From Flavobacterium sp. (GTDB lineage: Bacteria; Bacteroidota; Bacteroidia; Flavobacteriales; Flavobacteriaceae), in NCBI RefSeq assembly GCF_024710485.1, contig NZ_JANJUQ010000033.1, forward strand, positions 62,001-126,000: 64,000 nt of DNA, read 5' to 3'. The position numbers and the translations under genes were made by a program. The first letter of the stretch is position 1. Every line of letters starts with the position of its first letter. Below, one piece after another: positions 27,133 through 36,078 of the stretch. Under the pieces are notes generated by a model, which saw only the letters and a list, made by a program, of their open reading frames with translations, was not told the DNA's origin and searched no databases.

Positions 27133-27164
27133 AAAACTCCTTCTTGTTGGGAAGGAGTTTTTTA
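27133..27164 (-). terminator. Terminator of the beta-helix lipoprotein gene
   Basis: Perfect stem AAAACTCCTTC / GAAGGAGTTTT with a 7-nt loop and a T tract on the minus strand, 20 bp after the stop codon. Confidence 0.88.
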
Positions 27165-27183
27165 AGTTTTAATTGGAGTCGAT

Positions 27184-28308
27184 TTATAGTGTTTTCAACC
27201 AAGTTCCTGTTGTAAATGGGGCTGTGTTGGCGCCTACTGCATTAGCATTAATTCCAATGATGGCATCGATGTTAGTGGTGTCGCCGGAAATTCCGTTACG
27301 AGTTAAAGCAGTGATAAAAGTTATATTAGCATTATTGATTTTTAAAGAACCGTCTTGGAATTGACCTAATTGGTTTCTTAAATCCACGCCATAACCAACA
27401 TTAGTTACTTTTACGTTTGAAATATTTCCTGCAGTTCCTTCTTTGAAATTGAAAGCTGCTTTTGAAGTATTGCCCGAACCGGTGATGGTTACGTTTGTCA
27501 CGGTTGGATTAGCTCTAGGTGAACTATTGAATTCAACAGGTAGGTTAGAACACTCAAATCCAAAGTCACCATTAGCCGGTTGAATAATCCAAATGTTGCT
27601 TAAGTTTCCTCTGTAACCTCTGTCCCAGTCAATGTTGTCGTCCTCACATCCAAAAGCGGCTAAATTGGTTGCATTTACTGCACCACCGAAAAATTCAAAT
27701 GCATCATCAGCACCTTTGTAGGCTTGTAAGTTTTCCAAAACTGTTCCTGAACCTACTCCGAAGAAAGAGAAAGCATTATATTCAGCAGTACCACCTGTAA
27801 TAGCAGCTCCGGCGTATTCAACTCTAACGTATTTTAATGAACCTGAATTGTCAGCATCGTCGTTTCCACCGTAAATTAAACCTCCGGCTTCAGCAATTTC
27901 GGTACCACCGGCAACGTTAATTCTCGCTTTTCCGTTGATAATGATTCCTCCCCAGGCACCGATTTGTTGTGATTGTGCTGTGAATACAATTGGTGAAGAT
28001 GAAGTCCCATTAGCAATTAATTTTGCTCCTTGCTCAACTTGTAAGTAATTTGTTCCTGCAGCTTGGTCTGCTGTAGAAACGGTGAAAGTAGTACCGGCTT
28101 CAATAGTTAAAGTGGCTCCGGCTTTTACTACTACAACTCCTTTTAAGTTGTAATTCCCGGCAGGTACATTTAAATCAGTTGTAATGTTCCCTTGAAGTAC
28201 AGAACCTTCTAAGTTAGGAACATTAGTTCCGGTTGTTTCATCAGAAGAACATCCGATAGTAAAAGTTAAAGCTACTAAAGCGATAAGTTTTAAGAAATTT
28301 GTTTTCAT
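27184..28308 (-). CDS. Lipoprotein with right-handed beta-helix-like repeats
   Basis: 374 residues. The lipobox ends at Cys20 ('FTIGCSSDE'). The rest is a parallel beta-helix pattern of short Val/Ile/Asn/Gly-rich coils ('GVVVVKAGATLTIEAGTTF', 'GGIIINGKARINV', 'LKYVRVEYAGAAI', 'NLAAFGCEDDNIDWDRGY'). Similar proteins are often found beside TonB receptors in flavobacteria with no firm function. Three 11-bp-spaced GGTTA boxes and a TACTTTTG -7 element lie upstream, suggesting Pho control. It is probably a surface partner of the TonB receptor next door. Confidence 0.83.
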   Translation of the reverse strand: MKTNFLKLIALVALTFTIGCSSDETTGTNVPNLEGSVLQGNITTDLNVPAGNYNLKGVVVVKAGATLTIEAGTTFTVSTADQAAGTNYLQVEQGAKLIANGTSSSPIVFTAQSQQIGAWGGIIINGKARINVAGGTEIAEAGGLIYGGNDDADNSGSLKYVRVEYAGAAITGGTAEYNAFSFFGVGSGTVLENLQAYKGADDAFEFFGGAVNATNLAAFGCEDDNIDWDRGYRGNLSNIWIIQPANGDFGFECSNLPVEFNSSPRANPTVTNVTITGSGNTSKAAFNFKEGTAGNISNVKVTNVGYGVDLRNQLGQFQDGSLKINNANITFITALTRNGISGDTTNIDAIIGINANAVGANTAPFTTGTWLKTL

Positions 28309-28331
28309 ATTTTATTGTTATATTGTTTTTA

Positions 28332-28339
28332 CAAAAGTA
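28332..28339 (-). promoter_or_regulatory. Promoter -7 element of the beta-helix lipoprotein gene
   Basis: On the minus strand TACTTTTG matches TAnnTTTG, 23 bp before the start codon and 20 bp downstream of the three direct repeats. Confidence 0.6.
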
Positions 28340-28359
28340 ATTTCAGCATTTTCAAATCA

Positions 28360-28386
28360 GGTTAATCAATGGTTATATAACGGTTA
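28360..28386 (-). promoter_or_regulatory. Pho-box-like operator: three direct repeats at 11-bp spacing
   Basis: GGTTA occurs at 28360, 28371 and 28382, exactly one helical turn apart (TAACC on the gene's strand). PhoB/PhoP-type regulators bind direct repeats with an 11-bp period just upstream of the -10 region, and a PhoB-like regulator is encoded 3 kb away. Confidence 0.6.
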
Positions 28387-28427
28387 CCGCTCAGTGAAAT
28401 ATTTGTAAACTAAATGTTATGCTATAA

Positions 28428-28456
28428 AAAAAGAGAATCTATTAGATTCTCTTTTT
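28428..28456 (-). terminator. Terminator of the TonB receptor gene
   Basis: Perfect stem AAAAAGAGAATCT / AGATTCTCTTTTT with a 3-nt loop, 27 bp after the stop codon. Confidence 0.88.
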
Positions 28457-28483
28457 AATTATTTGATATACAGTATTTTATTA

Positions 28484-31270
28484 TTAGAAAGTGTATGAAA
28501 ATTCTAATCCAACCGTTACACCTTGTGTCAAACGATTGTTTACGTTGCTAAATTGACTCGGATTAGCAATAGGTCGGGTTGGATCTTGAGTAGCTAAAAT
28601 TTCAGCATCCAAAATGTTTTTTACGGTTAAGTTCAATTGGTATTTTTTCGAGAAAGTATTGCGCCAAGTAAAATCCAACATGTCAATTGGCTTTTGCTTA
28701 ATGTCGGAGGCACCGTCAGTACCAACGGCATAAATTCTGTCAGAGAAAGTATTGTAAATAAATGACACTTTCGACTCTATTTTGTCGTTTTTAATCAAGT
28801 CATATACGATATCGGCATTGATAATAATATCGGATGCGCCTTGAAGTGAACGCTCAGTTGAGGTGATACGTGGGAATTTAGCTTTGTCTGCAATTTCTTC
28901 CGATTTCATAAAGATGGTGTTCAATCCGAAAGTAGTTCTTTTAGTGAAGAAGCTTTCGCCAAAAATCACATCTAATCCAAAGTTAGATTCTAACTCTATA
29001 CCAAACAAATTGGCTTCATCAAAGTTTACAAACTTGGTTAAGAAACCGGTTGAAGTTCCTTCTAACAAACGAGTAATTGGGTCTTGAATGTGTTTTCCGA
29101 AAACGGCAACAGCCACCATACTGCTTTGTGTCGGGAAGAATTCGTATTTCAAATCCACATTGTAGTTTTGGGTATTTTTCAAATCAGGATTACCGATGCT
29201 GAAGTTACCGTCTCCGTCTTGGTAACGGAAAGGTAAAATTTCACGGAATCTTGGTTTTGTGGAAGTTTTAGAAGCGGTAAAACGCAAGTTTGATTTTTCG
29301 TTTAATTCATATTTTAGGTTAAGCACCGGACTAAAGTCGATTGGATCATAAACTTGTACTTCAAAAGGAGAAGTTACAGTGCTGGTTTCTTTTCTCGACT
29401 TGGTTTCGCGGAACATGTATTCAAATCGCGCTCCAACATCCAATGTTAATTTTTTCCAATTTCGGTTGTAATTCACAAATCCGGCATTGATGAACTGTGC
29501 GATTTTCACGTTAAAGGTCGGGTCTGATGTACTGGCGTAAAAAAGACTGCCATTGTCAAAATTAGCATCAAAGAAAGCTTGCGGATTGTTCGTGTCCATG
29601 GTAGTATCGGCTAAGTTGCCACCGCCATTTACACGGATGGTTCTGTTGAAGAAATCATAATTGGTCATGTCACCCGCATAGCCGAATCGCAAACTGTTTT
29701 TCGATTTTCCGTCAATCTCTTCGCCAAATTTTATCTCATATTCTACTTTTCCGTTCACGTTGATGTTGTCTAGAACCGAGTAAAAGCGAAACGGGTTGGC
29801 ACCATTGAAAGTTACAAAATCTGCCTCTTCACCAACACCTTCTGTAATTAATGTTTTTCGGTCAGGCATGTTGTTTTTGCCTAACGTAGCGGCAATTCCA
29901 TACTCCAAAATGTGTTTTTTATCTTTAAAATACAAGGTTCCTAATTGTTGGATTCCGAAAGAGGTATTCTCTACATATTTTGTATCTCTCAAGAAAAAAG
30001 GTCTGTCAATAGTGATGAAATCGGTGTTTTCTCCTTGAATTTCTTCAATAGTACTTTCTGAGTTTTGAAGGTAAATTACGTTGAAAAAGAAGTTGTACAA
30101 ATTGGCTTTCTTAAGGTTCAAACTGGTCAAAGCTGATTTTTGTGTAAAGTATTTTGAATTGGCCACATCAAAATCTTTGAAAGCAGTACCTTCCGAGTTT
30201 AAGTTTCTTCTTTGTCCGGTTTGTGACAAATAATTGTTGCTGAAATTGACATTGAAAATGTAACCGATTTTTCTATCGTTCGACAAGTCAAATGAATCCG
30301 AATTGGTAATGCTGGTTCCAATACTCATTGGTGCGGTAGTTTGTTCCGGTGACCAAGAGGAATTAAAGAGGTCTTTAGATTCAGATGAAGATGCTTGATA
30401 ACCCAAGGCAACATTTTCGCCAAAAACACCCGGAAGAGCACGGTTGTTGCCGCTGTAACCAAAGAAGTCTGCGCCGCCTTCACTGCCCGATTTAAAATCT
30501 TTAAAAGTGGTAATCGAGTTGAATCCGGCAGAAACACTCACTTTTGTATAAGGTTTTGAACTGATGTCTTTGGTCCAAATATTCAAGGAAGCACCGGCAA
30601 AATCTTGGTACAAACCGGAATTGAACGTTTTGAAAACATCAATATTTCTGACAATATCGGTTGGAATAAAACTCAGCGGAATTGTTTTCAAATTCGGATC
30701 AGAAGGAATGAAGTTCAAACCGTTAATTTGAAGGTAATTGTAACGATCGTCTAACCCACGAATAAATATACCGCGGTCGGCCACTTTAGAAACCCCTGAG
30801 ATTTTTGCTACTCCTTGTTCAACAGTAGAAACTCCTTTGCGTTGCATCTCTTGTGCTCCTATACTTTGTTTGATTTCAACCGCATTTTTCTGTTCCATAA
30901 GTAAGGCCGATTCTTTTTCGCGACTCACTACTCTCTGAATCACCACATCTTGCAATTGATAGCTGCCTGAACCCAAAGCTTTATTAATAGTTAATGTTTC
31001 TCCGGCTTTAACCACAATTTTTTCTTCTACAGTTTCATATCCTAAAAAGCTGAATTGAATAGTGTAGGTTCCGGCTTCAATGCTTAGGCTGAATTTTCCG
31101 GTTTCGTTGGTGGTTACTCCTATAGTAGTGCCTTTAATAATGACATTAGCAAAAGGTAAAGGCTCGTTGTTTAAGTCTTTATCCGTTAAAGTACCGTTCA
31201 CGGTTCCTTTGTTTTGGGCAAAACTTACAATATTGATTAATAATAATGTAACGATTAATTTAAGTTTCAT
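28484..31270 (-). CDS. TonB-dependent receptor with N-terminal CarboxypepD_reg domain
   Basis: 928 residues from 31270, where a signal peptide begins (MKLKLIVTLLLINIVSFAQ); the longer upstream frame is spacer. A CarboxypepD_reg-like domain (about 22-105) with 'GTTIGVTTNETGKFSL' is followed by a plug domain (about 125-240, 'QGVAKISGVSKVADRGIFIRGLDDRYNYLQING') and a 22-strand barrel ending in 'VTVGLEFSYTF' with the terminal Phe needed for BAM insertion. No SusD partner is adjacent. The beta-helix lipoprotein downstream and the PhoB/PhoR pair divergent to it suggest uptake of a phosphate-containing ligand; this is inference. Confidence 0.93.
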   Translation of the reverse strand: MKLKLIVTLLLINIVSFAQNKGTVNGTLTDKDLNNEPLPFANVIIKGTTIGVTTNETGKFSLSIEAGTYTIQFSFLGYETVEEKIVVKAGETLTINKALGSGSYQLQDVVIQRVVSREKESALLMEQKNAVEIKQSIGAQEMQRKGVSTVEQGVAKISGVSKVADRGIFIRGLDDRYNYLQINGLNFIPSDPNLKTIPLSFIPTDIVRNIDVFKTFNSGLYQDFAGASLNIWTKDISSKPYTKVSVSAGFNSITTFKDFKSGSEGGADFFGYSGNNRALPGVFGENVALGYQASSSESKDLFNSSWSPEQTTAPMSIGTSITNSDSFDLSNDRKIGYIFNVNFSNNYLSQTGQRRNLNSEGTAFKDFDVANSKYFTQKSALTSLNLKKANLYNFFFNVIYLQNSESTIEEIQGENTDFITIDRPFFLRDTKYVENTSFGIQQLGTLYFKDKKHILEYGIAATLGKNNMPDRKTLITEGVGEEADFVTFNGANPFRFYSVLDNINVNGKVEYEIKFGEEIDGKSKNSLRFGYAGDMTNYDFFNRTIRVNGGGNLADTTMDTNNPQAFFDANFDNGSLFYASTSDPTFNVKIAQFINAGFVNYNRNWKKLTLDVGARFEYMFRETKSRKETSTVTSPFEVQVYDPIDFSPVLNLKYELNEKSNLRFTASKTSTKPRFREILPFRYQDGDGNFSIGNPDLKNTQNYNVDLKYEFFPTQSSMVAVAVFGKHIQDPITRLLEGTSTGFLTKFVNFDEANLFGIELESNFGLDVIFGESFFTKRTTFGLNTIFMKSEEIADKAKFPRITSTERSLQGASDIIINADIVYDLIKNDKIESKVSFIYNTFSDRIYAVGTDGASDIKQKPIDMLDFTWRNTFSKKYQLNLTVKNILDAEILATQDPTRPIANPSQFSNVNNRLTQGVTVGLEFSYTF

Positions 31271-31464
31271 TGTAGTCGTGTTTAATTTTGGCGCAAAGAA
31301 ACCACCACTTTGTAAAGGTCGTGTTACTCCATTATTACCTTTTTGTTCTTTTAGTTTTACCAAATTGTTAACATATTAAATTACCGTTAACTCCATAGTC
31401 GCGCTATGTCATCATTTTGTATTATCTTTACCTTTACTACCGCAAAAAACAGTATGCGTTTGTT

Positions 31465-32148
31465 ATGAAGAAAAAAGACATTAAGATTTTATTAGTCGAT
31501 GATGAACAAGATATCTTAGAGATTGTTGGGTACAATTTATCCCAAGAAGGTTATCAAATTGTAACGGCTACTAACGGTAAAGAGGCCATTGCCAAAGCCA
31601 AAAAAGAGCTGCCGCATTTGATTATTATGGATGTGATGATGCCCGAAATGGACGGCATGGAAGCTTGCGAAAACATCCGTAAATTACCCGAACTCAGCAA
31701 TGTTATTATTACTTTTTTAACGGCGCGCAGTGAAGATTATTCTCAGGTAGCCGGTTTTGATGCCGGTGCCGACGATTACATCACCAAACCGATTAAACCG
31801 AAATTGTTGGTGAGCAAAGTGAAAGCATTGTTGCGCCGACTAAAAAGCGATGACCAAACCACCGAAACCCTTAATGTAGGCGGTATTGAAATCAATCGCG
31901 AAGAATATAAAATCATCAAAGAAGGTCAGGAAATCATCCTGCCGCGCAAAGAGTTTGAATTGTTTTATTTATTGGCCTCCAAACCGGGAAAAGTCTTCAA
32001 ACGCGAAGAAATTTTGGATAAAGTTTGGGGCAATGAAGTTATTGTTGGAGGTAGAACAATCGATGTTCACATCAGAAAGCTTCGCGAAAAAATAGGCGAA
32101 GATTTATTCAAAACCATCAAAGGAGTGGGTTACAAACTCGAAGTCTAA
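31465..32148 (+). CDS. PhoB/PhoP-like response regulator
   Basis: 227 residues from 31465. The receiver domain has the acidic pair Asp12-Asp13, phospho-acceptor Asp56 ('IIMDVMMPEMDGM') and Lys in 'DDYITKPIKP'. The C-terminal winged-helix OmpR/PhoB-type DNA-binding domain (about 130-227) contains 'LPRKEFELFYLLASKPGKVFKREEIL' and 'RTIDVHIRKLREKIG'. The stop is directly followed by the kinase start. Target sites are probably 11-bp direct repeats such as 28360-28386. TTACC/TTAAC boxes 11 bp apart at 31358-31373 in front of the gene may mean autoregulation. Confidence 0.92.
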   Translation: MKKKDIKILLVDDEQDILEIVGYNLSQEGYQIVTATNGKEAIAKAKKELPHLIIMDVMMPEMDGMEACENIRKLPELSNVIITFLTARSEDYSQVAGFDAGADDYITKPIKPKLLVSKVKALLRRLKSDDQTTETLNVGGIEINREEYKIIKEGQEIILPRKEFELFYLLASKPGKVFKREEILDKVWGNEVIVGGRTIDVHIRKLREKIGEDLFKTIKGVGYKLEV

Positions 32149-33192
32149 ATGAAGGTCAATTTCAAGAAAACATACACTTTTGCGTTAGTTTCTACAACGT
32201 ATATTACCCTTTTTTCCACCGGTTTTCTTGGTATTTTATTGTGGTTTTTCCACGAGTTCTCCTGGGCTATTCTCTTGGTTTTTGCCTTATCGATGGCAAC
32301 CTTTTCCTTTTTCGTAATCCAATACCGCGTTGAGCATTTTATTTATCGAAGGGTAAAAAAAATCTACGACGATGTTTCCTTACTTGAATCGACTTCTTTC
32401 CGAAACCAACCCATTACTACTGACATGGCTACGTTAACCAAACAAGTGAAAAAATTTGCGATGGATAAAAAGATGGAAATCGAAACGCTTAAAGTACGTG
32501 AAGAATACCGTCGGGAGTTTTTAGGGAATGTGTCGCACGAACTTAAAACGCCATTATTTACTGTTCAAGGTTATCTTTCTACCTTGTTAGATGGCGCAAT
32601 GAACGATAAAAATGTGCGAAAAAAATACTTGGAAAGAGCCGAGAAAGGTGTAGAGCGACTCATTTATATTGTGGAAGATTTAGACATGATTTCAAAATTA
32701 GAAACAGGCGATTTGAACTTAGAGTTGTCTAAATTTAACATTGTCGAGCTTATCCAAAATGTCTTCGATTTATTGGAAATGAAGGCTGATAAAAAGAACA
32801 TCATTCTCATGTTCGACCGTAAATACAGCAAACCCATCAAGGTTTTTGGCGATAAAGAAAAGATCCAACAGGTGTTGACCAACTTGATCATGAACTCTAT
32901 CAAATACGGTAAAGAAAACGGAACTACCGAAGTCAGTATTGAAGATTTGGTTAATAACAAACTTATCATCCGAATTCGAGATAACGGGGAAGGTATTGAA
33001 AAACAAAATTTATCCCGAATTTTCGAACGTTTCTTCCGCGTGGACAAAAGCGGTGCGCGTAGCGAAGGCGGTTCCGGTTTAGGTTTGTCTATCGTAAAAC
33101 ATATTATTGAAGCCCATGGTGAAAAAATTTATGTGGAAAGCGAGTTCGGCAAAGGCTCCGAATTCTCATTCACCATGGAAAAGTATAAATAA
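32149..33192 (+). CDS. PhoR-like sensor histidine kinase
   Basis: 347 residues. Two membrane helices (about 10-35 and 38-58) lie close together, so there is almost no periplasmic sensor, as in PhoR-type kinases. The HisKA domain has 'FLGNVSHELKTPL' with His130. HATPase_c boxes follow: 'NLIMNSIKYG' (N), 'IRDNGEGIE' (G1), 'IFERFFRVDK' (F) and 'GSGLGLSIV' (G2). It starts right after the response regulator and its 3' end overlaps the convergent glycosyltransferase gene by 27 bp. Confidence 0.93.
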   Translation: MKVNFKKTYTFALVSTTYITLFSTGFLGILLWFFHEFSWAILLVFALSMATFSFFVIQYRVEHFIYRRVKKIYDDVSLLESTSFRNQPITTDMATLTKQVKKFAMDKKMEIETLKVREEYRREFLGNVSHELKTPLFTVQGYLSTLLDGAMNDKNVRKKYLERAEKGVERLIYIVEDLDMISKLETGDLNLELSKFNIVELIQNVFDLLEMKADKKNIILMFDRKYSKPIKVFGDKEKIQQVLTNLIMNSIKYGKENGTTEVSIEDLVNNKLIIRIRDNGEGIEKQNLSRIFERFFRVDKSGARSEGGSGLGLSIVKHIIEAHGEKIYVESEFGKGSEFSFTMEKYK

Positions 33193-34254
33193 CTGTTTCC
33201 AATTTACGGTTGCCACACTTTTAGGAAAACCTTTGTACAAATCAATTTCGAGTAATTTTTCGGCTTTAAATTCATCTTGCTTGGCAAAGGGAGCCATGCC
33301 TTTTCGTTTGCATCGTTTGGCTAAATATTCTTGTTCAAACTGACCGGGCGTCGGAATAAAAAAAGCTTTTTTCTCTAATTTTGCCAAATCCATTACGGTG
33401 GTGTAACCCGAACGACAAAGCACTAAGTCACTTTTATTATAAGCTTTTTCTACTTCATCGGAAGTCATAAAGTTGTAATACGTGAACTGACGGTCTGTTT
33501 TGATGTTTTGCTCCGGTTCTACTTTTCCGCGTATAAAAAGAATGTTGCCTTCATAATCCTGAAGTTCAGTCGTTAGTTTTTCTTCCAACAATGTTCGTTG
33601 CGGTTCCGGCCCCGACAAAATAACCATCAAATCGTATTGCAACGGCAAGTCTTTTTGGGATAATCTGCTTAACGGACCAAGGTATTTCAGGTTGAGCGAA
33701 GTGTTTTCCAAATGACCTAATTTTCCCGTCAAATTGGGTTGGTTTTCATTGTCCGGTATCCAGCATTCGGTGAATTTTGCAATGAAAAACTGGTGTAGTT
33801 TGGTAGAAATCCAAGTGGTTTTACCCGACAATACATTTAGCTGATGCGTGATAAAAACGCTTGGTACTTTTTTGCTGTAAACGCCCAAACGGTTATCAGA
33901 AATAATGCCTTTTAAATCGTATTGTTTGACTAAAGCTTTGACCTTCTGTTTTTCTTCAAAAATGGCCTGAATCATTTTCGGACTGTTTTTGATGAGTTTC
34001 CATTTGAAGTCCTTTTCATCTTTGGCATATTCTATTTCATAAGATGGCAGTTCAATCGAAATAAGTTCCGGAAACTCTTTTTGCAACAATCGCAAAGCCA
34101 TGCCATCGGAAGCAATAATAGGGGTAAAGCCGAATTGCTGTAATTCTTTAATAATTGGAATACAACGAGTGGCATGACCCAAACCCCAATTTAGCGGCGC
34201 AATTAATATGTTTTTCGAAGTCGTTTTCAAGTTGGGAAGGTAAGCTTTTAACAT
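33166..34254 (-). CDS. MurG-like glycosyltransferase (GT-B fold)
   Basis: 362 residues. 'LIAPLNWGLGHATRCIPIIKEL' near the N-terminus is the nucleotide-sugar transferase pattern of the GT28/MurG-like group; the C-terminal donor-binding half contains 'SDLVLCRSGYTTVMDLAKLEKKAFFIPTPGQFEQEYLA'. It probably glycosylates a lipid or surface polymer at the inner membrane; donor and acceptor are unknown. It converges on and overlaps the kinase gene and is divergent from trmB. Confidence 0.85.
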   Translation of the reverse strand: MLKAYLPNLKTTSKNILIAPLNWGLGHATRCIPIIKELQQFGFTPIIASDGMALRLLQKEFPELISIELPSYEIEYAKDEKDFKWKLIKNSPKMIQAIFEEKQKVKALVKQYDLKGIISDNRLGVYSKKVPSVFITHQLNVLSGKTTWISTKLHQFFIAKFTECWIPDNENQPNLTGKLGHLENTSLNLKYLGPLSRLSQKDLPLQYDLMVILSGPEPQRTLLEEKLTTELQDYEGNILFIRGKVEPEQNIKTDRQFTYYNFMTSDEVEKAYNKSDLVLCRSGYTTVMDLAKLEKKAFFIPTPGQFEQEYLAKRCKRKGMAPFAKQDEFKAEKLLEIDLYKGFPKSVATVNWKQLFILFHGE

Positions 34255-34316
34255 TGCAAAGTAAAAAAGATTTCGGATAGTTTATATTTCCTTAATTTTA
34301 CCAAAAAATTAAATCT

Positions 34317-34991
34317 GTGGGCAGCAAGAATAAACTAAAGCGATTCAAAGAAAACGAAACCTTTCAAAATGTGTTCCAACCAACTCGTGAAGAAGTAGTA
34401 GGCGGTCAATTTCCGCTAAAAGGCAAATGGAACAGCGAATTTTTCAAAAATAACAATCCTATCATCATCGAATTGGGTTGCGGTAAAGGCGAATACTCCG
34501 TAGGGTTGGCCGAACAATATCCCGACAAGAATTTTGTCGGAATCGATATCAAAGGTGCCCGATTTTGGCGTGGTGCTAAAACAGCTGTAGAAAGCGGCAT
34601 GCACAATGTAGCCTTCGTACGCACGCAAATTGAACTCATCGAAGGCATTTTTGATGAAGGCGAAGTAGCCGAAATTTGGATTACGTTTCCCGATCCGCAA
34701 ATCAAATACAAACGCACCAAACACCGTATGACCAATAGTGAGTTTTTGAAATTATACAAACGAATTCTGCAACCGGACGGTGTGGTTAACCTAAAAACGG
34801 ACAGCGAATTCATGCACGGTTATACCTTGGGGTTATTACACGGCGAAGGTCACGAAGTGTTGTACGCCAATCACAATGTATATAAAAACGAAGGTGCGCC
34901 TCAGGAAGTAATCGGCATCCAAACCTTTTATGAGAAACAATATTTGGAAATCAATAAGGCAATTACGTATATTCGTTTCAAAATCAAATAG
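34317..34991 (+). CDS. trmB: tRNA (guanine-N7-)-methyltransferase
   Basis: 224 residues beginning with a GTG start at 34317. TrmB makes m7G46 in the variable loop of tRNAs with SAM. 'ELGCGKGEYSVGLAEQYP' at about 52-69 is the SAM motif, and 'ITFPDPQIKYKRTKHRMTN' the family signature with catalytic residues. Its stop is immediately followed by the LysE-family start, and both are followed closely by the ATL gene, so the three form an operon. Confidence 0.95.
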   Translation: MGSKNKLKRFKENETFQNVFQPTREEVVGGQFPLKGKWNSEFFKNNNPIIIELGCGKGEYSVGLAEQYPDKNFVGIDIKGARFWRGAKTAVESGMHNVAFVRTQIELIEGIFDEGEVAEIWITFPDPQIKYKRTKHRMTNSEFLKLYKRILQPDGVVNLKTDSEFMHGYTLGLLHGEGHEVLYANHNVYKNEGAPQEVIGIQTFYEKQYLEINKAITYIRFKIK

Positions 34992-35618
34992 ATGACCAAC
35001 TTCTTGCCGCTTGTATTGGGTTTTTGCATTGCTTTTTTGGCGGTTATACTTCCGGGTTTAATCAACATGACAGCAGCCAAAATCAGTTTGCAAGAAGGTA
35101 AAAACGAAGCGATTAGCTTTGCTGCCGGTGCTTCGGTTGTGGTGTTTGTACAAACCTTTATCGCCGTTTTGTTCGCCCGATTCATCAGCCAACACCAAGA
35201 AATTGTAGCGACCTTACAGGAAATAGGCATCTTTATTTTTGCCGGATTGAGCGTTTATTTTTTCTGGATTGCCAAAAAGCCAAAGAAAATCAAACCCGAA
35301 GCCAAAATCAAAGGAAAATCTAACCGCTTCTTTTTTGGCATGTTGCTGTCGATGCTGAACTTGTTGCCGATTCCTTTCTATGTATTTGCCAGCATGGGTT
35401 TAGCAGCTGCGGGTTATTTCAGTTTTGATAAAATTCCGGTATCAACTTTTGTAAGCGGTGTAGTGTTAGGTTCTTTCAGTGTGTTTTACCTGTATATAGT
35501 CGCCTTTAAAAAGATTGAAAAGAAAACCGAATTCCTGATGCGAAACATCAATTATGTTATTGGTTCGGTTACCACTTTCATGGCTATTGTAACGCTAATA
35601 AAACTTCTTTGCGATTAA
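34992..35618 (+). CDS. LysE/RhtB-family membrane exporter
   Basis: 208 residues with six hydrophobic helices and the N-terminal 'PGLINMTAAKISLQEGKNEAISFAAGAS' motif, corresponding to the LysE 'PGP..' region with Gly-rich helix 2. Such proteins export amino acids. The middle loop is Lys-rich ('KKPKKIKPEAKIKGK'). It is the second gene of trmB-lysE-ATL with no intergenic gap. Confidence 0.85.
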   Translation: MTNFLPLVLGFCIAFLAVILPGLINMTAAKISLQEGKNEAISFAAGASVVVFVQTFIAVLFARFISQHQEIVATLQEIGIFIFAGLSVYFFWIAKKPKKIKPEAKIKGKSNRFFFGMLLSMLNLLPIPFYVFASMGLAAAGYFSFDKIPVSTFVSGVVLGSFSVFYLYIVAFKKIEKKTEFLMRNINYVIGSVTTFMAIVTLIKLLCD

Positions 35619-35619
35619 A

Positions 35620-35937
35620 ATGGAAGACAATTTTTTTGAAAGAGTATACGATATTGTCCGCCAAATTCCCGAAGGTAAAGTCACTTCCTACGGCGCTATT
35701 GCCAAAGCTTTAGGCTCGGCGCGTTCCGCTCGTATGGTCGGTTGGGCGATGAATGCCAGTCACGGACACGATGATGTTCCGGCGCACCGCGTAGTCAATC
35801 GCTTCGGAATGCTTTCCGGGAAACACCATTTTGCCGGTACGAATTTGATGCAACAATTGTTGGAAAACGAAGGAATAGCAGTTGTTGATAACCAAATAGT
35901 CGATTTTGAAAAGCACTTTTGGCAACCGAAAATTTAG
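35620..35937 (+). CDS. Alkyltransferase-like (ATL) protein, MGMT family
   Basis: 105 residues: the DNA-binding domain of O6-alkylguanine-DNA alkyltransferase. The active-site 'PCHR' is replaced by 'PAHR' at residues 54-57, so there is no methyl-accepting cysteine. ATL proteins bind O6-alkylguanine, flip it out and hand it to nucleotide excision repair. 'GKVTSYGAIAKALG' (19-32) and 'ARMVGWAMN' (38-46) fit the family helix-turn-helix region. Confidence 0.92.
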   Translation: MEDNFFERVYDIVRQIPEGKVTSYGAIAKALGSARSARMVGWAMNASHGHDDVPAHRVVNRFGMLSGKHHFAGTNLMQQLLENEGIAVVDNQIVDFEKHFWQPKI

Positions 35938-35995
35938 CATTAGAACGCCAATAAAATCGATTATAAAACAATAAACATTTTCAATTCATTAACGA

Positions 35996-36024
35996 TTGTT
36001 TCCAAACATTTCGTATTATCTTTG
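35996..36024 (+). promoter_or_regulatory. Promoter of the mrp gene
   Basis: TTG at 35996-35998 and TATCTTTG at 36017-36024 are 18 bp apart, a good match to the Bacteroidota TTG/TAnnTTTG arrangement. The start codon is 54 bp downstream. Confidence 0.72.
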
Positions 36025-36078
36025 CAATCTAAATTCAGTTTAAATAAAAGAAACTGAAAGATTTAAATTTAGTACGAA

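Noticed and set aside
24928-31270. A SusC/SusD polysaccharide utilisation locus
   Set aside because: No SusD-like gene or glycoside hydrolase is present; the lipoprotein is beta-helical, not TPR-like.
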